This document shows positions 37,193 through 48,716 of a stretch of DNA of 64,000 bases, in pieces (the first letter of the stretch is position 1; each line of letters opens with the position of its first letter). Origin of the DNA: Pholiota molesta (taxonomy: Eukaryota > Basidiomycota > Agaricomycetes > Agaricales > Strophariaceae); assembly GCA_014925825.1 (NCBI GenBank), contig JACGCK010000019.1, forward strand, positions 186,001-250,000, given 5' to 3'. The translations under genes and the position numbers were made by a program. The notes under the pieces are model-generated. The model was given only the letters and a program-made list of their open reading frames with translations. It was not told the DNA's origin and made no database searches.

Positions 37193-39137
37193 ATGATCGC
37201 TGCCTTCACGAGCGTCGTTTGGCCTCTTGCGCTATTAGTGATTGCGACCGTCACTTTACTTCGACGAAGGAAAGGCAAATACCCTCCTGGTCCAGCAGGA
37301 ATTCCGATTCTGGGTGTCGTCAAAGAACACCCAAAGACAGAATTCTGGAAGAAGTATACAGAATGGGGAGTACAATACGGTACATCTTAATCGAGTCCTG
37401 TTTAGATTTCTGTGCTAAACCAACTCAATATAGGAAACCTGGGTTTATCTCATTCAGATTCTGGGTCGTCGCAGAGTCATCATCAATTCTGCACCGTGGC
37501 GGAGGACCTCCTCCTTCGGCGATCGGCCATTTATTCGGATAGACCATTCCCACCAATGTCGGGGGAGCTGATGAGAAGAGAGAGAAGTCTTTTTTACTGG
37601 TAAGAACATATTACTGGATGTATTATTGACATTCGAATTTATTGGTGAATCTAGTTCATACAACGACCGCTTCAAAACTTACCGCAAGCTCTTCCACCAA
37701 GGCTTCAACCCGGCGCAATACAGAACTACTGGGAATTACTTCAATCGGAAGCGCGCATTCTCGTGGCTAATATTCATAAATCGCCGGAGAAAATGCCTGA
37801 GCATTTGAAAAGGTGCGCACAATCCCCCTTGCTAAATGGAGTGTATGTAACACCTTGAAATAGCAATGCTGGCGCCGTCACGATGAAAATAGCATATGGC
37901 TATAAAATCATTGGAGAGAATGATCCTTTTGTTGCGATGGCAGAAGAACCTATCAGGCTTGCCTCGATAGCTTCGGCTCCTGGACAGTGGCTTGTAGACT
38001 CGATACCTGCCTGTTAGTGGTTTCGATGGGTCTCCGTCATGTTCTGACATCGTAATTCATTTCAGTGAAGTATATCCCTTCATGGTTTCCAGGTGCTGGA
38101 TTCAAGCGTCAAGCTAAAGTTTGGGCCGATAAACTGTATAACGATTCACTGCAGCCGCACAACTATGTAAAGCAACAGATGGTAAGCTGGAACAAATAAA
38201 TATTTCTCAGGAGCGACTTTAATTTTTTTTTGTAATTGAATAGGCAGCAGGTACTGCTATTCCATCGTTTACATCCCGTTTATTCGAGGCGGCTGGATCC
38301 AATGGCGTTACTCCGGAATATGACGATATAGTCCTTTGGACCGCAGGCGCTATCTACGCTGCTGGCGCCGATACTGTAAGTTCTCAATATATTATGGATA
38401 AGTATGTTCAACGCTCATGCGCACATTTCTTTCTCAGATTGTCGCAAGCGTCAAGGCTTTTTATTTCCTCATGATGCTGCACCCCGACGTCCAAAGACGC
38501 GCGCAAGCCGAAGTCGACCGCGTCATCGCCAAAGAGAACCGCCTGCCCACTCTTCACGACCGCTCTCACATGCCGTACGTCGATGCCGTCCTGCAAGAGA
38601 TCCTGCGATGGGCCACGCCCGCACCTATAGGTCTCCCGCATGCCACCTCCGCTGACGACTACTACCAGGGCTATTACATCCCGGCGAAGACCACTATCAT
38701 CCCCAATATTTGGGCGATGACCCACGACGCGGAGCAGTATCCTGACCCGTTCAAGTTTGACCCGGAGCGCTTTATGAAGAGACATCCGTCGGATACTGTG
38801 CAGCGCGACCCGCGCCAGCTTGTATTTGGCTTTGGCCGCCGGATGTGCCCTGGGCAGCATGTAGGGGAGGCGTCGGTGTTTATCCAGATGGCGACTACCC
38901 TTGCGGCGCTTGATATTTCCAAGGCGTTGGATAAGGATGGTCGACCCATTGAGCCGGAGATTGGCTTCACTACGGCTCTTGTGAGGTGAGTATAAATTAA
39001 ATCATGAAAGTTGGGTGGTTTGATTCTGACGTGATTTATGCAGTCATGTCAAGCCTTTCAAGTTTTCTATCAAACCCCGAGCAAATAGCAATGGCATGGC
39101 TTTGATACTGCAAGATATTGCAGCGCACGAGAATTGA
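37193..39137 (+). CDS. Cytochrome P450 monooxygenase, membrane-anchored
   Basis: Haem-thiolate monooxygenase of the endoplasmic reticulum. The start at 37193 gives an N-terminal anchor (TSVVWPLALLVIATVTLL), a basic stop-transfer (RRRKGK) and the proline hinge YPPGPAGIPILG. Later exons carry AGAIYAAGADTIVASVKAFY (I-helix, with the AGADT oxygen-activation motif), QEILRWATPAP (K-helix ExxR), FDPERFM (PERF) and the haem loop FGFGRRMCPGQHVG with the Cys ligand at about 38848. The protein ends in a short tail before the stop at 39137. About eight introns are present. The last large exon (38440-38985) is unbroken, but frame is disturbed around 37470-37610 and 37720-38000. It resembles the large family of Agaricomycete P450s related to O-methylsterigmatocystin oxidoreductases. 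No adjacent biosynthetic core gene suggests a pathway. Confidence 0.92.
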
Positions 39138-40263
39138 CTTCCCAACTACCTAAAACGTAGAAGCGTACAAGATATTTGATGTGATTCACGTTCTTACTTG
39201 CTAGCATATTTGCGAGATGACCAGGTATAATGCCGTTGCTCCATGACTCTAACACGTTCCTCGACTATAATGTATAACTTTTGTATCATACTCCGATTTT
39301 GTTATACAGCGTTCTTGATCATTGATTCTTTCCATTCGATCCCGGTAGTAAAGAAGAACATGTCTGGAGATGAACCTGATGAAGAGGCACGATGAGAACT
39401 TGTTCTATTTTCTTGTCCAGAACGCTTCGTTCATTGTAAATTAAGATCCAAGCTAACCTTCTATGGTCTTATAGGCGCCTTGTACCCAAATTGCATACGC
39501 ATATGATTATTCAGTATTTCGATTTCCGGGATGTTGCGACCAAGTTACGACTGATGGATTATTCGAATCAGACGGCATCTGCCATGTAACAATGCATCGG
39601 TTCAACTAATGTTACTTATGTGCATGCAAATATCCGTACAAGCCTATTGAATTTCATTCTACCAAAGATAGATTCTAGCACCGGTAGGTCAGAACTGGCT
39701 ACTAGTGAAGACAGGCTGTCACATTGCGGCGTTAGTCGAAGACTTTAGGTATGTCGTGGGTACAAGGCGCATCAGCAGGCGTCTACTAGGATAGGAGGGG
39801 AGTAATGGATGTCGAGCGCCGAAACAAGTGATAGCTGGAGTTACATTTCAATGAAAAATGACTTGAAAGTGCCCTGAAGGCCAATAAATCGATAAACCTG
39901 AGACGTTACAATTTTTCGAACTGTACTATAAAGACAATCGATTATTACAAGAATGTCGAATCGCAATCCGAAATTAATGGACCACAATGGCTTGGCTGCA
40001 TAGATGTCCGAACTACGACGAAAGATATTAGCCATATTAATGAATTTCCAAGCGCCCATTCGGTCCTTCAAGCATTGAATGAATACGTAGTTAGAAAATT
40101 CGATTGGCGACCGAATACCTTAAATCCTCACTGAGGCCCTATTCTGTAGGTCATTCAGGCTATAAAAGAGGACGGTATATCTCGTTGAAAGACCAGTCGA
40201 ACAGAAAACAGTTCAACTACTCTCTACAGTTTCAGTCTCTCTACCAACAAACTCTTATTCAAG
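39138..40263. other. Intergenic region with hydrophobin promoter
   Basis: About 1.1 kb of AT-rich sequence without a supported gene. Its right end has the hydrophobin TATA box. Confidence 0.5.
40161..40168 (+). promoter_or_regulatory. TATA box of hydrophobin gene
   Basis: TATAAAAG lies 103 bp before the hydrophobin start codon at 40264, a strong consensus as expected for a highly expressed cell-surface gene. Confidence 0.75.
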
Positions 40264-40761
40264 ATGTTCGCCCGTGTCTCCTCTGTCTTTATCCTTGCTT
40301 TGCCAGTCCTCGCCGCTGCCAATGTCCTTCCCCGAGCTGTCCCCATCAGCCAATGCAACACTGGCGGTGCTCAATGCTGCAACCACGTTGCGACAGTAAG
40401 TAGACCGTTCAACAAATATTTCGATCGTGACAGTTGCTGAGCTTTTTAATAGTCTGCCAGTCAGCTCACCGGTGCCGCTAGCTCTCTCGCGGCCCTTCTT
40501 GGCCCTATCACTGGTATTATTGGCGGTAGGTTGACTCTGAGTGATTGTTATTATGGATTTCAACTCAAATGGATTTAGTCACCTGCACTCCCATTACTGG
40601 CATTGGTGCTGGTGGAACTTCTTGCACCGAGCAGCCCGTCTGCTGCACCAACAATCTTTCGTGAGGTTTTCTTCTAACTTGTTTATATACTCATTATGAC
40701 TATCGGTATATAGAACGGAGTTATTGCCCTTGGCTGCACTCCCATCAACATCAATGTTTGA
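40264..40761 (+). CDS. Class I hydrophobin
   Basis: Small secreted amphipathic protein that self-assembles on hyphae and fruiting structures. The start at 40264 gives a signal peptide (MFARVSSVFILALPVLAAA). All eight cysteines are present in the diagnostic order C, CC, C, C, CC, C: QCNTGGAQCCNH, then VTCTPITG, TSCTEQPVCC and IALGC. The spacing between the third and fourth Cys (about 30 residues) marks class I. Three introns (about 40397-40453, 40527-40579 and 40662-40714) interrupt it, and the stop is at 40761. Length is about 110 residues, normal for the family. The reading frame is intact, except that the last splice junction (after AACAATCTTTC) needs one extra base to keep NGVIALGC in frame. 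Confidence 0.96.
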
Positions 40762-42316
40762 ACACCATGCCGGTGTTTTTGCATTTCTTACTGAGGTTGC
40801 AATGGGTCAATGGGGCACTTCGTATTCTTAGCACTCTCCACGTGTAGTCAAGTTGTTTGCGAGGAAAATTTGATTCCAACCTTGTCGCCTTTCAGGATTA
40901 ATTGCCAATTATCAAAGTTTGAACTAAGCGCCTACGCACATGGTAGGATTTGAACTATATTTAGCTCTGCCATTATTGGTTGGATCATTATGGGCGTCAA
41001 TTTCTGCATGAATGTCTTATGCAGCCTCAACTGAGCTCGAAGTTCGAAATTGTGAGGAAACTGGAGCTTCGCACAGATGCAATTGTATGCCAAGTATTTA
41101 TGTCCAGTATAGAAACTCAACCTTGCGATGATAGTAGAGTAGTAGCATAACTATTTAATGTCACCGCTGAGATCTACATCCTCAAGTAGTACAACCAGGT
41201 CAATCTATTAAACAGCTATGCAGTGAAAAACGAAGCAGAATCATAGCTTGTGTCCATAACGAGGTGATCATCTTAAGAACGCGATAGCATCCAAAATTAG
41301 TGCTCAGTTTACCGCGAGACTCCCTAGTACATAAAACAGTAAATGCAGCGCCGACCATGCATGCGTCCTTGCAAGCACCACAGGGCAAAACCGGTCATGA
41401 AAGGAATGTTCAAGGGGGACGAGTCCGTGTGAAGACCTGAGATATCTCTGCAATAAGCCTACCGATGTTTATCTTTGCGAATGCAGAAAAATGCCATGCG
41501 TCGCTCCAATAACGAGGTCGACCATGAAGGCTGTAGCCGTATTCAAAATTATAAGCTCGCAGATTTCGTTCCCGCAAGTTGAGGTAATCCTGGGCCGTGC
41601 AGAAAGAGCCGCCGCTGTCCCCCGAGTCACTAGAGCTCGAGTCACTAGAGCTGATCCCGGGACATGTTCAGAGTGGAGAGGATAGTGAGGTTCACCGATG
41701 AGTGCAGTGTAAGCAACCACCGTCGCGGTCGAAGATGTAAACGTCCAGGAAACGTCTGGCAGTGGGAAACCTGACACGGCGCAGGAAAGTGGATGGAAAG
41801 GATACCGCTGCCAGTACGGTTTACGTTTAAACTTGCGTACTTAGTATGGGCCGAATTCAAGGAAAGTGAAGAGTCAATCTTGATAATAACATATACTCTA
41901 TATTGCTGCATGATGAGGAAAGCCAAGTATATATGTGCCGATAAATCCAAGAACCAGTTTGAACCATTGCAATCCGTGATCCATATGCATTAGTAGTCAG
42001 GTATATAGTTTCGCTCATCGTAGAACTATGTGTTCCTAGATAAAGCACAAAAGCCAATCAACGTCAAAGAGCCGCAAAACTGTTTGAGCGTTCTGCTGGG
42101 GCTCTATGATAATAGCTGTTTTATCATGTCGGACTTTTATCTGAGCATGGCTGATATCCATCGTTGCTACTGGATGATTCTATGAGTATATGATATTAGG
42201 TTGAAAGCAAAATAAACGTATGGACCTTGTTTTGCGGAGATTAGCCAATTGAATAACGAATCAGGATGTACTCACAATAAACTATCTGCGGATGAAGGGT
42301 ATTTGGAACCCGGATA
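40762..42316. other. Intergenic region
   Basis: About 1.55 kb between the hydrophobin stop and the ribosomal protein stop. It contains a perfect 15-bp tandem duplication at 41623-41652. No gene is supported. Confidence 0.5.
41623..41652. repeat. Perfect 15-bp tandem duplication
   Basis: CGAGTCACTAGAGCT occurs twice in succession. The junction AGAGCTCGAGT is nearly self-complementary. Confidence 0.8.
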
Positions 42317-43174
42317 CTAGTGCACGGCACGATCCTGCGCACCGACACCAGTCGCGTTCGTGATGAAATGGATGTGCATTCCAACTAGTTTGGGGTATGC
42401 GTCGACGTTGACTTCAATTTGAGGGAAGAAAACAAGGGCGGAGGGAGGGAGACCAAAGGAGACGACACCGGAGACGGAGCTAGGTGTTTGATGGAGGATG
42501 ATGGGGAGGGAGGACGATGCCGTTGAAATCACGTAGCCGGGGAAGGACGAATTCCACTAATGTGCCCAAAAAGTCGTACATGGCCTGTCCCTTCAAGTCC
42601 ACCTTCACACCCACCGGGACACCTGGTCGAATCCAGCCACCGACCGACTTCTTTGCCCGCACGACTTGGATGCCCTCGACGGCGTGGTGGCCTCCCCCTT
42701 GGAACGTCTCCCCTGTCAGCGCCTTCATCTGCATCAGGGCGGGAGCAGCTGTGACTTGTTGGCCACAGCTTCTTTGACCATCGTATGCAGTTGAATTTTT
42801 TCCAGCCGCACGACGTTGTCTGGTGTAGAAGGGGGTGCGGGCTTTTTGTGGAATTGCGAGCCGCCAACAGGCACATTGTGTCGGAATTTCGAGTACGGAT
42901 CCTCCGGGTCGAACGTCATGCGGATCTGGCGCGGGGGCGGGCGCTCGCCAATCTGGTGCTTGTAGGTCATGTACATGAGGTCGTCCTTGAGGGTGGTGTG
43001 GTAGTGCTCCTCCAGACGACAGGGCGCGAACTCGCGCGTCACGATCTTGACATGGGGTGTGGGGAGGCCTGTTTTGGGATTTCTGCGCAGCTTCCTCAGG
43101 ATCTTAGGCGCCCGTTGGAAGCGCGTCAGGGAGTGGCGCGTGACTCTGGGGGCTACTTGCATCGACGACGCCAT
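42317..43174 (-). CDS. MRPL7: Mitochondrial large-subunit ribosomal protein uL5m
   Basis: Homologue of bacterial L5 and yeast Mrpl7 in the mitochondrial ribosome. The start at 43174 gives MASSMQVAPRVTRHSLTRF, a basic presequence. The body has VVRLEKIQLHTMVKEAVANK, LTGETFQGGGHHAVEGIQVV, SVGGWIRPGVPVGVKVDLKG and LVEFVLPRLRDFNGIVLPP, all typical of uL5 (with the FIRKG/KVTLRG-type strand replaced as in fungal forms), then SGVVSFGL and FPQIEVNVDAYPKLVGMHI. The stop is at 42317. No intron is needed. Frame slips lie near 42750 and 42520-42500 and fit missing single bases. It diverges from BUD22 with 290 bp between starts. Confidence 0.92.
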
Positions 43175-43464
43175 GTTCAGCAGCGACGGAGGTGTTCAAG
43201 TTCGTGCCGGTCGCGACCATGCGCGGAAAAGTTTTGGTTGTTTGGTGTCTTCCTGGGGAATAAATACCTCAAGTATTGACTTAGCATGTAACACCGTTAC
43301 CTCTATGTCACATGATACGCGTAACATCCCAGCGTGACGGCGAGCGTCTTCGTTCTGCATTTTGTCAACATTTTGTCGCGATCTCGAACGGACTCACCCT
43401 CTATTCTATACCATCGACTCGATACCCTATACCTCTTTCTAACTACCATATCTAACGGGCCAAA

Positions 43465-45240
43465 ATGGATCAATCCGCAAACCGCGGCGTGAAAAGGAAG
43501 CGATACGAGCCCCCACAAGAGGTAAGTTCTGTGCTCTTGCGAGCTTTGCACCAACTGACGTTTCACCATTGGCTTTTCGGACTGGCTAGGAAATGAGCGT
43601 GCGGGTCGGGGGAAAACTTGTGCGCACTAGGAGTCGCTTCCATGCTGTTAATCAACTCATAATTTAGCCTTTCACAGCACCATGAAATGAAGGAAGTGCA
43701 CAAGGCGTCCAAAAAGGCGAAGGTGTTCGAGACCCAGAAAGTGGTGAAGCGATTAAAGGACATCCGGTATGTTCATGTTATTTTCTGCGAACGAATCCTG
43801 GCGAATTTCTGATCACCTTCCATGTTAGTAAAAAAGACGACACTGACAAGTCTATTGCGGAATTCGAAGCAGAATTGAATACTCTCAAGGTCTTTTGTTA
43901 TGCTCCCTGTTCATTTCGCTTATATCATAACCTTACCTATCTTTCTGATTTTCTACCCACAGGAAATCGATCACGATGCCATAGGCAACTCCGCCCTGCG
44001 ATCAAAAGTGCTCAAGGACCATACACTACGCGACAACGAAGATATCAAGACGGCAATGACGAAGGAACTGGAAGGCAACCTCTTCGCCCCAGGCGCACCG
44101 GGGACCGCGCTCGCCAAGATCCAATCCCGCCTGCTCAGCTCCAAGATCCTCGCCGCCCAGGTGACCGCGTCTATCGTTGCGCTGAAGGTCCTGCTGAACC
44201 CGGCGCTCAAACAACGCGATAACGCAACCAGCATCAAATCCGACCCAGCGCAGTCTTCTGACCGGCCTTCCAAGACACGCAAAACGTCCGCTTCGCACGA
44301 TGGACCCACGCCATCAAAGTCGATGGGCCCTTAATGGAACTGAATGAAGAAGCGGGCGAAGACGAAGATGAAGATGTAGAGGATGCTGCAATTGACGAAG
44401 CGGGCTGGGAGTCTGGCAGCGTCGGTGAGGACGGAGTCAATGACGACGGCTGGGAGTCTGGTTCCATTGGGAGCGGCAGATCTCGAGTGTCAGATAGCGA
44501 AGACGAAGACGAAGAGTCGGACGAAGATTCAGACAGCGGAGATGAAGAGCTTAGGGTCAAGCCTATTCAGCCTGCCAATAGCAAGCCCCCAAAGCGCGCC
44601 GCCGCTAGTGCCGCCAAACCAGCGGGGCCTCCTCAGCGAAGATGGAGTCCACCTTCCTGCCCTCGCTCTCCGTGGGCTTCGTCCGTGGCTCTGACGATTC
44701 AGACTTCAGCGAGGCGGAGGACGCAGCCGCCGATATGCCGAAGAAAAATAGGCGCGGGCAGCGTGCGCGACAAGCGTAAGTGTCTGCATCACCTTATCTT
44801 TAGCTTCCAGGGTGCTGAACCACTTCGTTATTTTTCTCTCCAGGATCTGGGAAAAGAAGTACGGACGTAACGCGAATCACAAGAAAAAGGAGGCGGAAGC
44901 CCTCGCGGCAACGCAGAAGAAGACTAACCGTCACGCGAGGCCCATCAACACCGGGTCCAACGCGCTGCCCACTGGGCAAGCTCCTCCCGGGGCGGCCAGG
45001 GCACAGGCACAGGCGGGTCGCGGCAAGGCCGTCGCACAGCAGCACCAGCCTGTCGACGGCGGGTGGGCTGGCCGCGCTAAAGGCGCGTCAGGTGGGAGCA
45101 AGGTCGTCAGCAAGCCCACCGCCAAGCCGGACGCGAAGGAGCAGAAGCTGCATCCCTCCTGGGAAGCCAAACGGAAACTGAAGGAGAAGGAGAGCGTGGG
45201 GATCGTCCCAAGTCAAGGGAAGAAAATCAAGTTCACATAG
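43465..45240 (+). CDS. BUD22: Bud22-family ribosome biogenesis factor
   Basis: Nucleolar protein needed for 18S rRNA maturation and 40S assembly. The start at 43465 gives MDQSANRGVKRKRYEPPQ. An early helical, Lys-rich segment (EVHKASKKAKVFETQKVVKR) and DKSIAEFEAELNTLKEI follow, then HTLRDNEDIKTAMTKELEGN. A long acidic/Ser tract (44340-44560) precedes the signature of the Bud22 domain: MESTFLPSLSVGFVRGSDD in interrupted frame at about 44640, then DMPKKNRRGQRARQAIWEKK and YGRNANHKKKEAEA. The C terminus is PSWEAKRKLKEKES, GKKIKFT, with the stop at 45240. Breaks lie near 44333 and 44635. Motif order and length (near 480 residues) fit a full family member. Confidence 0.9.
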
Positions 45241-45495
45241 CGGTGGACGTACATATATATCTAGTCATGTGGGTGCGCTGTCTACTAATAAATATGGGGT
45301 GTGGCCAAGATCTATGTACGTACAGGAAAAAATAACTCAGGATGCTCTAATAATAATGGGTATGTATGTACACTACACAAGATATATACAATCAAAAAAG
45401 GAAGATCGTCCGCTCATTCCGCCCGCTGTTCCATATCGCCCAAAAAGTATTGATGAGAGAAATGAAGAGAAAGGGGAATCATAGCTTTTGGGGTA

Positions 45496-46242
45496 TCACA
45501 ATCTGGTGGCGGAGCACGTATGTCGAGTTCCGCTCACCAGTCGGCAAGCGCGTGAGCACCACATATCGCCGCATTTTGGGCAGCGAGGGAAGTCGCTGCC
45601 TTGCTTCCTGCACGTCGAGCACTGGACGAGTTGCGCGCAAAAGCGGGACTTCTGCTCTAGCCTGGCGAGAATGGGGTGTAGCTCTTCCGTCGGCGAGGCT
45701 GGAGGCGACGTAGAAGGCGACGAGGAGGTAGAGGTCGAGGCTGGGGACGAGGGAGAGAATGACGGCGAGTGGTGGGTGGTACGGGTTATATATGGTATCG
45801 CGGATGACGTTGAAGAAGAAGACGAGTCGTCGTCGTCTCGCCCTGAGGATGAATACGAGCACTTGTCTTCGAACGTGACCCTCCTCCGTCTTCTCATAGC
45901 GCGCGTGATAGGCGGGGAGACGTACAACGCAACATTCTGCAAGCTGGAGGCGGCAGAACGGACGGGTATAAACGAGCCATAGGCTTCGTGTGTATGGGGT
46001 AACTGACTTATCGACGACGTGGACTGGGACTTGGGGAATGCGAATACAGAGCCGAGAGACACGCCTGAGGATACGGAGAGCAGAGACAATGTCCTGGTGC
46101 GACTCCGATGCGAGTGCATGGTGAGAGAGATAGGTCGTGTGACCAGGTATGTGTCCTGGTGGAGGCCCTGGAGGGCGCACTCAGCCCCGGCGGTTAGTTG
46201 AAATACGGAAATGACGCACCTGCGCGCTAGAAGTGCTATCAT
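45496..46242 (-). CDS. Small MYND/HIT-like zinc-finger protein
   Basis: An intact minus-strand frame of 248 codons. The C-terminal segment (about 45585-45500) is CSTCRKQGSDFPRCPKCGDM continuing WCSRACRLVSGTRHTC: Cys pairs C-x2-C, C-x2-C, C-x4-C, C-x3-C and a final H-x-C, a treble-clef array like MYND or HIT zinc fingers. Ahead of it lies a Ser/Thr/Pro-rich and Asp-rich linker (SGRDDDDSSSSSTSS) and a basic patch (MRRRRRVTFEDK). No catalytic domain is seen, so a role as an adaptor is only an inference. The internal Met at 46119 (MHSHRSRTRTLSL) is an alternative start. The TATA box at 46331 suits either. It converges with BUD22, with stops 256 bp apart. Confidence 0.7.
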   Translation of the reverse strand: MIALLARRCVISVFQLTAGAECALQGLHQDTYLVTRPISLTMHSHRSRTRTLSLLSVSSGVSLGSVFAFPKSQSTSSISQLPHTHEAYGSFIPVRSAASSLQNVALYVSPPITRAMRRRRRVTFEDKCSYSSSGRDDDDSSSSSTSSAIPYITRTTHHSPSFSPSSPASTSTSSSPSTSPPASPTEELHPILARLEQKSRFCAQLVQCSTCRKQGSDFPRCPKCGDMWCSRACRLVSGTRHTCSATRL

Positions 46243-46330
46243 ACATGGTCACAGATAGGCGAGCAGACGTATGGGTTGGTATGGGGGTCGACTGGACGCA
46301 GGGATTTTCTTCGGAACTCGAAGTCTGGGG

Positions 46331-46338
46331 TTTATATA
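46331..46338 (-). promoter_or_regulatory. TATA box of zinc-finger gene
   Basis: On the minus strand TATATAAA lies about 90 bp before the Met at 46242 (about 210 bp before the Met at 46119), favouring the upstream start or a 5' leader. Confidence 0.5.
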
Positions 46339-48716
46339 GGAGGTGTGGATAGTGCAAAGGAATTAAAGTTCTGCCAGAGGAGTCCCGCGAGCCAGGATTA
46401 GGTCTGTAGATGAGGAAACGTAAAGCTATCTATATCTAACCAAAAGTGTCCGAGGACGAAGGGTAGTATGAGATATACAGATGAGGAAAGTCGGAAGCAA
46501 ATTTCGCCCTGCGATTGGCCCAGCGTAGCTGCCGATCAATCTCGGCCGATATGCCGCGGTGTTGACATCAGGATTCTTTGAATCTCACAGCCGACTAGAC
46601 GCCGGCTGAAGCTGGTCGTGTGCCATATAAATTCAGTGTGGCATGAGAGGACGAAGACGAAGTTAAAGTTGGTGTGAAACTGTAGTTACTAAGTAGACAT
46701 TGACAGACATGGGATCATTCATAATTATGCAATGAAGCTAGTCACTTGCTAGTCACCAGCCGTTTTTATTTCGACTCCAAAGTCTACAGAGATTCGGAGG
46801 TCTTGCTTCTATGTTATTTCCGCTTTGTAGAGTAGAAATAGCACCTAAAACCACATCCTTGTCTGAGCTAGAGTTTGCATGGACCCACAGCAACGTTGTG
46901 CGCACCCTGATAGCCCAACTGGGTCACACCTCCAGACAAACCCTTATACTAAGTATCTCCCATGTAATAGACTCCTACAAGCTCCTACAAGCAACTACTG
47001 CGAAGCGCTGAGCGCTGAGCGCCGATTACTGATCCGCAAGCCACGTTTGATAATTATCTTGTGGAGGTTGAAGATCATGACGTTGATAATGACAACTACA
47101 ATGCTTATATACATAGAAATAAGTGCGTTTAGGAAGGTTTAGGACAGCCCGAGCCTTCTTAGTACTGTGTATTTCTCATGCAGCGAAATGGCGACCAATA
47201 AAGAACATCATTATCAGACTTTACCAACCATTCGGCGAATTATTCAGAAGATTAATACATTAATAGGCTCCTTACAGCGCGCATCAGCGCGCATACGCCC
47301 TCCCTCTTCCCCCCTTGAGTTCAAATCGAAACGCAAGGCCTGAAATTGAAACCTCACCGGTCTCATCATTCATCAAGGTAGTATCTGAGTAGAGTTTGCA
47401 CTCCGAGTCGGTGCATTAGAGTCGGTGAGTTTAATAAGCCGCCAAATGAATGCGGAAGATGATCTTCACCGTGTAAGTGAATCATTCAACCTGTGCGCCT
47501 GAAGGTCTTCAAGAAGCCGGTCGTTCTTCTGCCTAGTAAGTAAACGAAATTTCCTTTTCCTTGCAATTAGCACAACATTGGATTGTTGGGTTCTAATTTT
47601 AGAACACCCCCGACTCGGTATGTATTTTAGTCGCCAACAGCTACTTAGGGACCAATATGGCATCGGGTCTTATTGGAAGAGAGCATTTACTGGCAAAGAA
47701 ACGTCTGAAAATTTGACGAGATTTCGTTGAGGTTGCACTTGGGGCTTTAAAATATCTTCGATACAATTCTCAAGATACTCTTCCGTATATTTTCATCAAT
47801 CATGGGTAATCCTGCACTGGCAAGGAATCACATCGAGTGGAGGAGGCTGTTGGGTATAAGTGCCAGCTGGCTCTCATCACTATTTACGGTGCTATCATAT
47901 CCCAAAAATATTGCAGCTCGTATCTTTGAATCTTGAAAGCTTGAAATCTTGTTATCTGTGGGTCGTGCAGATGTCTCTCAGGGAGTCTCAGCCACGTTGT
48001 AGCTACGCAAGTACAGCCTGTCAACAAATGTAGCTTTATCAACTTATGGATCCCCTACTGGTAAAGCTATGTACATGCCACAATGTATATCTGCCCACAC
48101 CTGTATTTAGGGCAGAGTGATAATAGAACAACTGCCCGACGGACCGCGCATGCCACCAGATGCCACCCATCCCTCCCATTCCCCGGCCCATCCGGCTAGG
48201 TGAACGTAAGTATTCTCTCAACGCCGCCTCTCAAGAATGCAGACTTAGCCGCTGAAGACGGCAATCTCATCCTAAACGTTCAACCTCACAGTCATCTGAC
48301 TGTTTCTGACAACAAACTTCCCGAAGTTTGACCCATCATCCGCCCAGCATGAGCTATGCGTGGGAGCGGTGGCGCGCTGCCGACAGAGTTGTGCACTGCA
48401 AGCTTATTGCAGGCATCAAAGGCCATTTACAAACTACACACAACCGACCAGGGGCCAGCCTCTCCCCGCATCTCGTGGCTTCTCGCCCAGCATTGAAGAG
48501 GATGGACGCTAAATATAGAACACTTGGCGGTTCCTCCCACAGCGCAGAAGCACGGAGACTGCAAGGGGATCTGCAGGTGGAGCTGACGGTGAGGCGGGAC
48601 GCTCCTATTATCTGGGGTATATCTACCCTCGGAGCTTCGAAATGACGGAGCTTTGTCTTTTTCGTCTCTCTCTATAGTCACTCCTGGGTGCTGCCGACGG
48701 CGAAGATTATACTGAG
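46339..48716. other. Long intergenic region
   Basis: About 2.4 kb without a supported gene. An inverted copy of the CAGCGCT motif is at 47004-47023. Short frames on both strands lack conserved features. The sugar-transporter promoter must lie at the right end. Confidence 0.5.
47004..47023. repeat. CAGCGCT motif, copy 3 (inverted)
   Basis: AGCGCTGAGCGCTGAGCGCC is the reverse complement of the copy at 26596 over 16 bases. Confidence 0.55.

Noticed and set aside
37193..40761. Secondary-metabolite cluster around the P450
   Set aside because: The neighbours are NAD-glutamate dehydrogenase and a hydrophobin; no terpene synthase, PKS, NRPS or cluster regulator is present in the window.
48328..48645. 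Plus-strand frame before the sugar transporter
   Set aside because: No recognisable domain; the transporter leader at 48717 starts independently with a typical cytosolic N terminus.
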